This document shows, one piece after another, positions 49,703-63,714 of a DNA stretch of 64,000 nt (the first letter of the stretch is position 1; each line of letters opens with the position of its first letter). Made by a program: the position numbers and the translations under genes. The notes beneath the pieces were generated by a model. The model ran no database searches. It was given only the letters and a program-made list of their open reading frames with translations, and had not been told where the DNA came from. Source of the stretch: Nonomuraea rhodomycinica (GTDB lineage: Bacteria > Actinomycetota > Actinomycetes > Streptosporangiales > Streptosporangiaceae); contig NZ_JABWGO010000005.1 of assembly GCF_013363995.1 (NCBI RefSeq), positions 266,711 to 330,710 of the forward strand, given 5' to 3'.

Positions 49703-52354
49703 TCAGGACAGGCGGCGCGGGCCTCCGTCGAGGCGCGGGCCCGGCGGCGTGCGGACCGTGGCGCGGGCGCCGAGCACGATGACGCCCGACTCCCCCACCA
49801 GCACCTGGTCGAGGTCCAGCCGGGCCACCTCGGGCAGGTCGCCGGCCAGCCGCCCGACCCGTACCAGCAGGTCCTCCAGGGCGCCGACCGCCACCGGCGG
49901 GTAGCCGTACTCGCCGAACAGCAGCGGCGCGGCCCGCACCGAGCGCACCAGCCCGGCGGCGTCCTCCCGGGTGAGCGGCGCGAGCCGGAAGCCCTGGTCG
50001 AGCAGGAGCCGCGCCGTCACCTCGCCCAGCCCGAACGACACGATCGGCCCGAACGCCGGGTCCTCCACGACGCCCACCACCGTCGGCACCGCGGGCTGGG
50101 GCGCCATGCGCTGCACGGCCAGCTCCACGCCCTCGCCGAGGCGGCCCGCGAACTCGGTGTACGCGTGCCGGACGCTGTCGGGGCTCTCCAGGCCGAGCCG
50201 TACGGTGCCGGCCCGGCGGGAGGCGTCGGGGTCGGCGACCTTGAGCACCACGGGCCAGCCCAGCCGCCGGGCGGCCTCGACCGCCTCGTCCGGCGAGCGC
50301 ACCACCTCGGCCGGCCACACGTCCAGGCCGTAGCAGGAGAGCAGCTCGGCGGCGTCCACCTCGGTGTCCTGCCCGGTCGCGAGGGCCCGGGTGACCAGGT
50401 CGCGGGCGCGGGCCGTGTCGACGTCCGCCAGCTCCGGCGGCGGCGCGACGGGCCGCGAGCGCCAGGCGGCGTACCGCACGACGTGGGCAAGGGCCCGCAC
50501 GGCCTCCTCCGGCGCCGCGTACGACGGGATGGAGCCGCGCGAGGGCGTGGCCCGCGCCGCCCCGGGCCCCCGTGTCGGCGTGGCGCCCACCCGGAGAGCC
50601 GGGTGCATCCCGAGATGCCCCTCGAACGTCGCCAGCACGGGTTTGCCGGACTCCTCGGCGACCCGCAGCAGCTCGGCCGCCACCTCTTCCCCGGCCCCGG
50701 GGATTGGCGGCGTGTAGATCACGATGGCCGCGTCCACCTCGGCCGAGGCGAGCTGCCCGGCCAGCGCCGCGCCGTACTCCGCGGCCCCGGCCGAGGCGCC
50801 CAGGTTCGCGGGCGGCCGGGGCGACAGGCCGGCGGCCACGCAGGCGTCGGCGGCCAGCAGCCCGAGGGCGTCGGAGTTGGTGACCAGGCCGACCCGCGGC
50901 CCGGCGGGCAGCGGCTGGTAGGCGAGGAGCTGGCCCACGTCGAAGAGCTGGATGAGGTCGTCCACGCGGATCAGGCCGGCCTGCTCGAACAGCGAGCTGA
51001 TCGCCGAGTCGGGCAGCCGCAGCTCCCGCGCGGAGTGCCCGGCCGGGGTGCCGCCGCTCTTGACCACGACGACCGGCTTGGTGTGGGAGATGCGGCGGGC
51101 CAGCCGGGTGAACTTGCGCGGATTGCCCAGCGACTCCAGGTAGAGCAGGATCACCTCGGTGGCGGCGTCCTCCTCCCAGTACTGGAGCAGGTCGTTGCCC
51201 GACACGTCGGCCCGGTTGCCCGCCGACACGAACGACGAGATGCCCATGCCGCGCTGCGCCACCCGCTGGAGCAGCGCCGTGCCCAGCGCGCCCGACTGGC
51301 TGAAGAACCCCACCCGCCCCCGGCCGGGCACGGTCGCCGCGAGCGTGGCGTTGAGCCGCACGGCCGGGTCGGTGTTGGCGATGCCCAGGCAGTTGGGGCC
51401 GACCATGCGCAGCCCGTACGCGCGGGCGATGCGCGCCAGCTCGTCCTGGCGGGCCCGCCCCTCCTCGCCCGTCTCGCCGAACCCGGACGACACCACGACG
51501 AGCCCGTGGACGCCCTTCTCCGCGCACTCCTTGACCACGTCGGCCACGCTCTCGGCGGGCACGGCCACCACGGCGAGGTCCACGGTGTCGTCGATGGCCG
51601 ACACGCTCGGGTAGGCACGCACGCCCGCCACGGCCCGCACCTCGCGGTGGACCGGGTAGACGGGGCCGGTGAAGTCGGCGGCCAGCAGGTTGCGCAGCAC
51701 GGCCTGGCCGACGCCGCCCGGCTCGCGCGAGGCGCCGATCACCGCCACCGAGCCGGGCGTGAGCAGCCGGGCGATCGAGCGCGCCTCGGCGCGGTGCTCG
51801 CGCGAGGCCGTCACCTCGGCCGAGGTCTCGGTCGGGGTGAGGTCGAGGGTCATGCGGACCACGCCGTCGGCGAAGCTGCTCTCGGCGGTGTAGCCGGCCT
51901 GGCGCAGCACGCCCATCATCTTCATGTTCGCGGGCAGCACGTCGGCGACGAAGCGCTCGATGCCGCGTTCGCGCGCGGTGGCGGCCAGGTGCTCCAGCAG
52001 CACCGAGGCGACGCCGCGGCCCTGGTGGGCGTCCTCGACCAGGAACGCCACCTCGGCCTCGGTGGGACTCATCCGGTCGTAGCGGATGACGGCCACCATC
52101 TCGGTGCCGATGGTGGCGATCAGCGCGACCCGGTCCACGTAGTCCACGGTCGTGAACCAGGCCACCTCCTTGTCCGACAGCCGCGGGCGCGGCCCGAAGA
52201 AGCGGAAGTAGATCGACTCGTCGGACAGGCGGGAGTAGAACGCGCGCAGCCGGTCGGCGTCGGCGGGGCGGATCGGGCGGACGTGGGCCGTGCCGCCGTC
52301 CGCGAGGACGACATCGGCCTCCCAGTGGGCGGGGTACTGAGCCTGAGCCTGCAC
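49703..52354 (-). CDS. pat: GNAT acetyltransferase fused to an acyl-CoA synthetase (ADP-forming)-like protein (Pat type)
   Basis: An 883-aa fusion. Residues 10-165 are a GNAT domain (RPADADRLRAFYSRLSDESI, FLVEDAHQGRGVASVLLEHL with the acetyl-CoA loop). Then comes a CoA-binding Rossmann domain (VAVIGASREPGGVGQAVLRN), a succinyl-CoA ligase-like flavodoxin domain (VGPNCLGIANTD; FFSQSGALGTALLQRV) and an ATP-grasp domain (LGWPVVLKVADPD; EDPAFGPIVSFGLG). This is the Pat/PatZ order in which the ligase part senses acyl-CoA and GNAT acetylates lysines of targets such as acetyl-CoA synthetase. The GTG at 52354 has TAGTCT seven bases upstream. Confidence 0.9.
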   Translation of the reverse strand: MQAQAQYPAHWEADVVLADGGTAHVRPIRPADADRLRAFYSRLSDESIYFRFFGPRPRLSDKEVAWFTTVDYVDRVALIATIGTEMVAVIRYDRMSPTEAEVAFLVEDAHQGRGVASVLLEHLAATARERGIERFVADVLPANMKMMGVLRQAGYTAESSFADGVVRMTLDLTPTETSAEVTASREHRAEARSIARLLTPGSVAVIGASREPGGVGQAVLRNLLAADFTGPVYPVHREVRAVAGVRAYPSVSAIDDTVDLAVVAVPAESVADVVKECAEKGVHGLVVVSSGFGETGEEGRARQDELARIARAYGLRMVGPNCLGIANTDPAVRLNATLAATVPGRGRVGFFSQSGALGTALLQRVAQRGMGISSFVSAGNRADVSGNDLLQYWEEDAATEVILLYLESLGNPRKFTRLARRISHTKPVVVVKSGGTPAGHSARELRLPDSAISSLFEQAGLIRVDDLIQLFDVGQLLAYQPLPAGPRVGLVTNSDALGLLAADACVAAGLSPRPPANLGASAGAAEYGAALAGQLASAEVDAAIVIYTPPIPGAGEEVAAELLRVAEESGKPVLATFEGHLGMHPALRVGATPTRGPGAARATPSRGSIPSYAAPEEAVRALAHVVRYAAWRSRPVAPPPELADVDTARARDLVTRALATGQDTEVDAAELLSCYGLDVWPAEVVRSPDEAVEAARRLGWPVVLKVADPDASRRAGTVRLGLESPDSVRHAYTEFAGRLGEGVELAVQRMAPQPAVPTVVGVVEDPAFGPIVSFGLGEVTARLLLDQGFRLAPLTREDAAGLVRSVRAAPLLFGEYGYPPVAVGALEDLLVRVGRLAGDLPEVARLDLDQVLVGESGVIVLGARATVRTPPGPRLDGGPRRLS

Positions 52355-52361
52355 AGTCCCG

Positions 52362-52367
52362 AGACTA
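52362..52367 (-). promoter_or_regulatory. Putative -10 of leaderless pat transcript
   Basis: TAGTCT lies seven bases before the GTG at 52354; the spacer CGGGACT is nearly identical to that before the gene at 29476. Confidence 0.55.
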
Positions 52368-52556
52368 ATCCCCGCCTGGCCCCACGACCGATCCCGCGTC
52401 CCACATCTCAAGACCTCAGGGCCTGTTGGCAACGCTTGTGCATCGACTGCGGACCGGTGTTCGAGGACCGCCCCACGGGCCGCCCGGAAGCTGTTAGTTT
52501 TGCGGTGGCGTTTTGCCGTGGCCGGCTCGTTCTGAAGGCAGCAAGGTGGTGACATC

Positions 52557-53450
52557 ATGACGCGGGTCGTCGTGGTGGGCGATCTCATGACCGACGCGGT
52601 CGCGCGCGCCCGTTATGCGCTCGCCCGGGCGAGCGACACCCCGGCGATCGTGACCATGCACGGTGGCGGCTCTGGGGCCAACATCGCCTCCTGGCTCGCG
52701 GTCGAGAACGCGGACGTGGCGTTCATCGGCCGCCGCGGCGCCGACATCACCGGCCGCAACCGCGACATGGAGCTCATGGGCTACGGCGTCGACGCGCGGC
52801 TGGTCATGGACCCCGAGCGGCCGACCGGCACCTGCGTCGTGCTCGTCACGCACAAGGGCGAGCGCACGATGCTGTCCGACCCCGGCGCCAACGCCGCCCT
52901 CTCGCCCGAGGACCTCCCGCGTGACCTGTTCAACGGCGGCGGCCACCTCCACCTGTCGGGCTACACACTGATCAACGAGGGCTCCCGCGACGCCGGCTTC
53001 GCGGCGCTCGACATGGCCCGCCGCTCCGGCATGTCGATCTCGGTCGACTGCGCCTCGTCCGCGCCGCTGGAGCGCACGGGCGCCGAGCCGTTCCTGGAGT
53101 GGACGAGCGGCGCCAAGCTGCTGTTCGCCAACATCGACCAGGCCAAGGTGCTGACCGGCCGCGACGAGCCGGAGGCCGCGGCCAAGGTGCTGACGGCGTT
53201 CTTCCCGCAGGTCGTCATCAAGCTGAACGCCGACGGGGCGCTGTGGTTCGGCAACGGCAGCGCCGACCCGGTCCACGTGCCGGCCGAGCCGGTCGAGCGC
53301 ATCGTCGACGGCACGGGCGCGGGCGACGCCTTCTGCGCCGGGTTCCTGCCGTCGTGGCTGGACAACAAGCCGCCGGCCGAGGCGCTGGCCGCGGGCTGCC
53401 GCCTCGCCGCCAAGGCGATCATGCATCTGGGCGCCCGCCCCCGGCTCTAG
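52557..53450 (+). CDS. PfkB-family carbohydrate kinase
   Basis: A 297-aa ribokinase-like kinase. Both signatures are visible: the N-terminal GGGSGANIASWLA region and the C-terminal DGTGAGDAFCAGFL with the catalytic aspartate. The middle contains LSDPGANAALSPEDL. It phosphorylates a sugar or nucleoside; the substrate is not determined. The ATG has an AAGGTGG ribosome site. Confidence 0.9.
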   Translation: MTRVVVVGDLMTDAVARARYALARASDTPAIVTMHGGGSGANIASWLAVENADVAFIGRRGADITGRNRDMELMGYGVDARLVMDPERPTGTCVVLVTHKGERTMLSDPGANAALSPEDLPRDLFNGGGHLHLSGYTLINEGSRDAGFAALDMARRSGMSISVDCASSAPLERTGAEPFLEWTSGAKLLFANIDQAKVLTGRDEPEAAAKVLTAFFPQVVIKLNADGALWFGNGSADPVHVPAEPVERIVDGTGAGDAFCAGFLPSWLDNKPPAEALAAGCRLAAKAIMHLGARPRL

Positions 53451-53466
53451 CGCGGGCCCCTTCCCG

Positions 53467-53496
53467 ACCCCACCGCTCTGACCGGAGCGGTGGGGT
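53467..53496. terminator. Bidirectional terminator hairpin
   Basis: A perfect 12-bp stem ACCCCACCGCTC / GAGCGGTGGGGT with a 6-nt loop between the convergent pfkB-like and recQ genes. Confidence 0.8.
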
Positions 53497-53553
53497 CTCC
53501 TGTGACGGCGCGGAGGCGGAGGCCCGGGGGGACGGGCTAGTGACCCGCTCTGG

Positions 53554-55641
53554 TCAGGACGTGGTGGCCAGGACGAGGGGCAGCACGGCCGGGGCGCCCG
53601 CGTGGCGGACGAGGGCCGCGGCGAGCGTCATCGTCCAGCCCGTGTCGACCTGGTCGTCCACCAGCAGCACGGGGCCGCCGCACTGGGCCACCGCCGCGCC
53701 GAGGTCGCGGGGCATGGCCAGCGTGGCCCGGACCGCGCGTACGCGCTGGGCGCTGTTGAACTGGCGGCCCGGCGGCCCCGAGCGGTAGCCCAGCTCCCCG
53801 AGGTAGGTCAGCCGCCCGACCTGGGCCAGCCGTTCGGCGAACCCGCGCACGAGCAGCGGCCGGCTCGCGGAGGGCACGCTGACCACCGCGACCGGCCGTT
53901 CCCGCCAGTCCCACGCGGCCAGCACCTGGGTCACGGCGCGGAACATGTCGTCGGGCAGCGGCCCGTCGGGGCCGGCCAGCAGGTCGCGCAGGCGGTTGCC
54001 CCAGCCGATGTCGGTGAGGCGGCCGAGCGCCCGGCCCGGCTCGGCGCCGAGCTCCGGCTTGATCCGGCCGGACAGGTCGTCGAGGCCGGTCGGCCACTGG
54101 CGCCGCGCCTCGACCGTGACGCCCGGCCTGGCCAGCCGGGCGCGGGCGCTCTCGACGGCGGGGGCGGCGATCTCGGGCGAGCGGTGCCGGCCCGTGCAGT
54201 TGTCGCACCGGCCGCACGGCCGGGCGGTGTCGTCGTCGAGCTGGCGGCGGAGGTACTGCTCGCGGCACTCGGTGGTGGTGAGGTAGCCGAGCATGGCCTC
54301 CTGCTCGGCGCGGCGCTCGGCGGCGATGCGGGAGTAGCGCTCGCTGTCGTACGCCCACGGCTCGCCGGTGGCCTGCCAGCCGCCCTTGACCCGGCGGACG
54401 GCGCCGTCGACGTCGAGGACCTTGAGCATCATCTCCAGGCGGCTGCGGCCGAGGTCGACGATGGTCTCCAGGGCGGGCGTGGACAGGGTGCCGCGCTCCT
54501 CCAGCGCGGCGAGCGTGGCCCGGACGACCGGCTCGGGCGGGAAGGCGAGCGAGGTGAAGTAGGACCAGATGTCGCGGTCCTCGGCGCCGGGCAGCAGGAT
54601 CACCTCGGCCCGCTCGACGCCGCGCCCGGCCCGGCCGACCTGCTGGTAGTAGGCCACGGGCGACTGCGGGGCGCCGACGTGGACGACGAAGCCGAGGTCG
54701 GGCTTGTCGAAGCCCATGCCGAGGGCGCTGGTGGCGACCAGGGCCTTGATCTTGTTGCCGAGCAGGGCCTCCTCGGCCTGCAGCCGCTCGGCGGGGTCGG
54801 TCTGGCCGGAGTAGGCGGCCACCTCGTGGCCCTGCTCGCGCAGGTGGTCGGCGATCTCGTGGGCGGCGGCCACGGTGAGGGTGTAGACGATGCCGGAGCC
54901 GGGCAGCTCGTGCAGCGTCTGGGTCAGCCAGGCGAGGCGCTGCTCGGCCGTCGGCAGGCGCACGACGCCCAGGTGGAGGCTCTCGCGCTCCAGCGGCCCG
55001 CGCAGCACCAGGGTGTCGTGGCCGAGCTGGTCGGCGACGTCGCGGGTGACGCGGGCGTTGGCCGTGGCCGTGGTGGCGAGGATCGGGACGCCGGGCGGCA
55101 GCTCCTCGAACAGCGTGGCCAGGCGGCGGTAGTCGGGCCGGAAGTCGTGGCCCCAGTCGGAGATGCAGTGGGCCTCGTCCACCACGACCAGGCCGGCGCT
55201 CTCGGCCAGCTCGGGCAGCACGTTGTCGCGGAAGTCGGGGTTGTTGAGCCGCTCGGGGCTGACCAGCAGCACGTCGACCAGGCCGTCGGCGACCTGGCCG
55301 TAGATCTCCTCCCACGCCTCGGGGTTGGCGGAGTTGATGGTGGCGGCCCTGATGCCGGCCCGCTCGGCGGCGGCGATCTGGTTGCGCATGAGGGCGAGCA
55401 GGGGCGAGACGATGACGGTCGGGCCCTCGCCGAGCTCGCGCAGCAGCGCGGTGGCCACGAAGTAGACGGCCGACTTGCCCCAGCCGGTGCGCTGCACCAC
55501 GAGGACCCGCCGCCGGTCGAGGACCAGCGCCTCGATGGCGGACCACTGGTCGTCGCGGAGCCTGGCGTGCTCGCCGGCCAGCGCGCGCAGCCGCTCCTCG
55601 GCCTCTTCGCGCAGCATCGCCGCGTCGGGGGCTTCAGTCAT
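53554..55641 (-). CDS. recQ: RecQ helicase fused to a phosphoribosyltransferase domain
   Basis: A 695-aa fusion. Residues 1-350 are a superfamily 2 DNA helicase: Walker A in VQRTGWGKSAVYF, DEAH in VVDEAHCISDWGHDFRPDY, SAT-like TTATANARV and motif VI QQVGRAGRG. The zinc-binding RecQ region follows with CREQY and CGRCDNC. Residues about 550-695 are a phosphoribosyltransferase: GPVLLVDDQVDTGWTMTLA is the PRPP loop. The fusion is known in actinomycetes and suggests a link between DNA unwinding and nucleotide metabolism. There is no HRDC domain. Confidence 0.9.
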   Translation of the reverse strand: MTEAPDAAMLREEAEERLRALAGEHARLRDDQWSAIEALVLDRRRVLVVQRTGWGKSAVYFVATALLRELGEGPTVIVSPLLALMRNQIAAAERAGIRAATINSANPEAWEEIYGQVADGLVDVLLVSPERLNNPDFRDNVLPELAESAGLVVVDEAHCISDWGHDFRPDYRRLATLFEELPPGVPILATTATANARVTRDVADQLGHDTLVLRGPLERESLHLGVVRLPTAEQRLAWLTQTLHELPGSGIVYTLTVAAAHEIADHLREQGHEVAAYSGQTDPAERLQAEEALLGNKIKALVATSALGMGFDKPDLGFVVHVGAPQSPVAYYQQVGRAGRGVERAEVILLPGAEDRDIWSYFTSLAFPPEPVVRATLAALEERGTLSTPALETIVDLGRSRLEMMLKVLDVDGAVRRVKGGWQATGEPWAYDSERYSRIAAERRAEQEAMLGYLTTTECREQYLRRQLDDDTARPCGRCDNCTGRHRSPEIAAPAVESARARLARPGVTVEARRQWPTGLDDLSGRIKPELGAEPGRALGRLTDIGWGNRLRDLLAGPDGPLPDDMFRAVTQVLAAWDWRERPVAVVSVPSASRPLLVRGFAERLAQVGRLTYLGELGYRSGPPGRQFNSAQRVRAVRATLAMPRDLGAAVAQCGGPVLLVDDQVDTGWTMTLAAALVRHAGAPAVLPLVLATTS

Positions 55642-55708
55642 GTGCTCCTTGTTACCAGGTTTCCCCGACGTTTTCGCCGGCGCGCGCCCCGGCTCCGCGC
55701 TCCCCGGC

Positions 55709-56530
55709 CTACCGGTCGGCGTGCTCGGGGAAGGCGTTGATGGTCACCCGGTGCATCCGCCGGCGCTCGGTGTAGTCGGCCACCGCGTAGTGCTGGGTGG
55801 GGCGGTTGTCCCAGAAGGCCAGCGTGCCGGGGCGCCAGCGCAGCCGCACCTGGTACTCGGGCGAGCGGATGTGGTCGATCAGCAGCGGCAGCAGGGCCTC
55901 GTTCTCGCGGTCGGTGAGGCCGACCAGGCGCGTGGTGGAGGAGCGGTTGACGAACAGCGCCTTGCGTCCCGTCTCGGGGTGGACGCGGACCACGGGCCGC
56001 TCGATCGGCGGCCACTTGGCCTGGACCTCCTTCAGGTCGAACGGGTGCCCCTTGGAGATGGCCTTCTTCATCGACATGGTGATGTCGTGCACGGCGGTCA
56101 GCTCGTCGCACAGCCGCTGGATCGAGGGCGAGAGCGTCTCGTACGCCAGATAGGTGTTCGCCCACAGCGTGTCGCCGCCGACGCTGGGCAGCTGCACGCA
56201 GCGCAGCAGCGAGCCCATGGGCGGGGTCGGCTCGAAGGTGTTGTCGCTGTGCCACTCGTCGCCGCCCTCGCCCTTGGGGTCGGTCTGATCGAGCACGTGG
56301 ATGGGGCTGGCGCCGTCCTTCTTGAACGCGGGGTGGTTGAGCGTGCCGAAGTTGAGCGCGAACTGCAGATGCTGCTCGTCGTCGATGGGCTGGTCGCGGA
56401 AGAACAGCACCAGGTGCCTGAGCCAGCCCTCGCGGAGGGTCGCGACCTCTTCCTGGGACAACGGCTTGCGCAGGTCCACGCCGGTCACCTCGGCGCCGAT
56501 GTGCCGGGTGACGGGATGAAACTCGATCAT
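55709..56530 (-). CDS. TauD/TfdA-family Fe(II)/2-oxoglutarate dioxygenase
   Basis: A 273-aa oxygenase with the facial triad: HSD in DEWHSDNTFEP and the distal histidine in RPTQHYAVADY. The oxoglutarate-binding arginine follows in RRRMHRVTI. The N-terminal TRHIGAEVTGVDLRKPL block is typical of TauD. It oxidises a sulfonate, herbicide-like or related compound; the substrate is unknown. The ATG at 56530 has GGAGG seven bases upstream and is preferred to 56578. Confidence 0.88.
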   Translation of the reverse strand: MIEFHPVTRHIGAEVTGVDLRKPLSQEEVATLREGWLRHLVLFFRDQPIDDEQHLQFALNFGTLNHPAFKKDGASPIHVLDQTDPKGEGGDEWHSDNTFEPTPPMGSLLRCVQLPSVGGDTLWANTYLAYETLSPSIQRLCDELTAVHDITMSMKKAISKGHPFDLKEVQAKWPPIERPVVRVHPETGRKALFVNRSSTTRLVGLTDRENEALLPLLIDHIRSPEYQVRLRWRPGTLAFWDNRPTQHYAVADYTERRRMHRVTINAFPEHADR

Positions 56531-56921
56531 GACGCCTCCGGAGACGAGGGTTATCCCTTTCCGGAACGTAACGCCCAAGCAATTGCTTGGTCAAGTCCAC
56601 TCCGCGAGGACCCACCCATGCCACTCGAACACGTATGCTAAAAGTCGTCGTGGCGGTTGGTACGATGCGTGCGGACAGCAGGCTTCAGCGATCCGGTGCC
56701 GGGAGGCGCCTGTGCCATCATCTCCAGGGGCGCACCACGCCCCCGCCCCCACCGCCGTACGGGCCGCCGGCCGTCGCACCGCGACCGGGCCGGCCCGCGT
56801 CGGCGCCGCACCCGCCGATCCGGCCCATCTCCACCGAGCCGACGGCTACGGTTACAGCACAAGGACAGGAGGATGCGCTTCCCCCTCGGCGCGACGGCCG
56901 AGGTAGCCGCGCAGCATCAAG
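56531..56921. other. Promoter region between the dioxygenase and parC
   Basis: 391 bp without a gene. TACGAT at 56661 after GTGGCGGTTGG could be a -10 for parC; the evidence is weak. The rest is Pro-rich low-complexity sequence in every frame. Confidence 0.4.
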
Positions 56922-59504
<2,583 letters not shown>

Positions 59505-59522
59505 CTCCGGACGTCAGCGCCA

Positions 59523-59567
59523 GGCGGGGCGGGGTCCGCGCGCATGAGCGCGCTTCCCCGTCCCGCC
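59523..59567 (+). terminator. Terminator hairpin after parC
   Basis: A 12-bp stem (GGCGGGGCGGGG / CCCCGTCCCGCC, one G-U pair) encloses GCGCGC / GCGCGC, 19 bp after the stop. Confidence 0.7.
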
Positions 59568-59579
59568 TCGCCGTGCGTG

Positions 59580-59690
59580 AGGTGGCGCGCCGGTGCGGCC
59601 GTCCCGCCTCGCCTCTCGTGATGTGGCGCGCCGGTGCGGCCGTTCCGCCTCGCCTCTCGTGATGTGGCGCGCCGGTGCTGCCTTTCCGGC
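59580..59690. repeat. 41-bp tandem repeat, nearly three copies
   Basis: Units start near 59580, 59621 and 59662 and share GTGGCGCGCCGGTGCGGCCG followed by CCGCCTCGCCTCTCG; the third is truncated and diverged. They are non-coding, between parC and the glycosidase. Confidence 0.8.
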
Positions 59691-59762
59691 CTGGCTCGAC
59701 CGGTGACGTGGACGGTTTTTGAGCGCACCTGTTATGAAATGCGCGCCATGCCCGATCTCTCC

Positions 59763-59780
59763 GGAGAGAGCGCTCTCTCC
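59763..59780. promoter_or_regulatory. 18-bp palindromic operator before the GH3 gene
   Basis: GGAGAGAGCGCTCTCTCC is a perfect palindrome ending directly before the ribosome site (TGGGAGG) of the glycosidase. A central CG flanked by symmetric arms with AGCGCT is typical of LacI-family operators such as those of CebR in Streptomyces. It implies sugar-responsive repression. Confidence 0.68.
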
Positions 59781-59791
59781 TGGGAGGTACC

Positions 59792-62917
<3,126 letters not shown>

Positions 62918-63015
62918 GCCCGGGGCCGCTGAGCCCCGGGCCGCTGAGCCCACCCTGCCAGCCCCTGCCTGCTGATCTCTGCCTGCCGATCTCTCGCTGC
63001 TGAGCGGGATGCGGC

Positions 63016-63051
63016 GAGGGGCCGGGCCTCCCGCGGGAGGCCCGGCCCCTC
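63016..63051. terminator. 36-bp perfect palindrome, bidirectional terminator
   Basis: GAGGGGCCGGGCCTCCCG and its exact reverse complement meet without a spacer, between the convergent GH3 and glyoxalase-fold genes. Confidence 0.72.
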
Positions 63052-63206
63052 CTTCACCGGAGTTCCAGGGCGGGGGCCCCTGGCTCGTTCCTGGGCGTCC
63101 TGGACGTCCGGCTGCTCGGTGGACCGGCCGCCGGGGCCGGTCGGTCGGTGGTGCTCGACGGGGTCGCCGGTCGTCGGGGACCGGCCGGGTCGGTGGCGGC
63201 GGGCGG

Positions 63207-63590
63207 TCAGTCGTCGGGGACGTCGCGGCAGAGGCAGAACGGGTGCCCCGCCGGGTCGAGGAAGACGCGGAAGGTGTCCTCCTCGCTCGGCTGGTGGTCG
63301 TGCTTGGTGGCGCCCAGCTCGATGACCGCCTTCTCCGCCTGCTCCATGTCGCGCACGGTCAGGTCGAGGTGGAACTGCTGGGGACGCTCGGAGCGGGGCC
63401 AGATCGGCGGCCGGTAGTCCTCGACCCGCTGGAACGCCAGCCGCTTCGGCGAGCCGCCGTCGGTGACGACCACCCAGTCGTCGTCCCGGTCGTCCAGCGA
63501 CCAGCCGAGCACTCCCGCGTAGAACTCGCCCAGCATGCGCGGATTCGCGCAGTCCAGGACGATCGTGCGGAATTCCGCGATGCCCTTCAC
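63207..63590 (-). CDS. Glyoxalase/bleomycin-resistance fold (VOC) protein
   Basis: A 127-aa one-domain VOC protein with two beta-alpha-beta-beta-beta modules: FRTIVLDCANPRMLGEFYAG with LGWSLDDRDDDWVVV, then FHLDLTVRDMEQAEKAVIEL and FRVFLDPAGHPFCLCRD. HLDL and the DPAGHPF end are typical. It could be a dioxygenase, isomerase or drug-binding protein. The GTG at 63590 has GGGAGG six bases upstream. Confidence 0.86.
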   Translation of the reverse strand: MKGIAEFRTIVLDCANPRMLGEFYAGVLGWSLDDRDDDWVVVTDGGSPKRLAFQRVEDYRPPIWPRSERPQQFHLDLTVRDMEQAEKAVIELGATKHDHQPSEEDTFRVFLDPAGHPFCLCRDVPDD

Positions 63591-63714
63591 CACAAACCTC
63601 CCAGAGCGTTCCGACGGCGGGACTACCCAGGCGACGCCTCCCCACACACCGCCGGTCTCCCGCGGTGTGGTGGACTCGTAGCGGCAGAGGACCCTTCCAT
63701 GGAGGTGAGAACGC

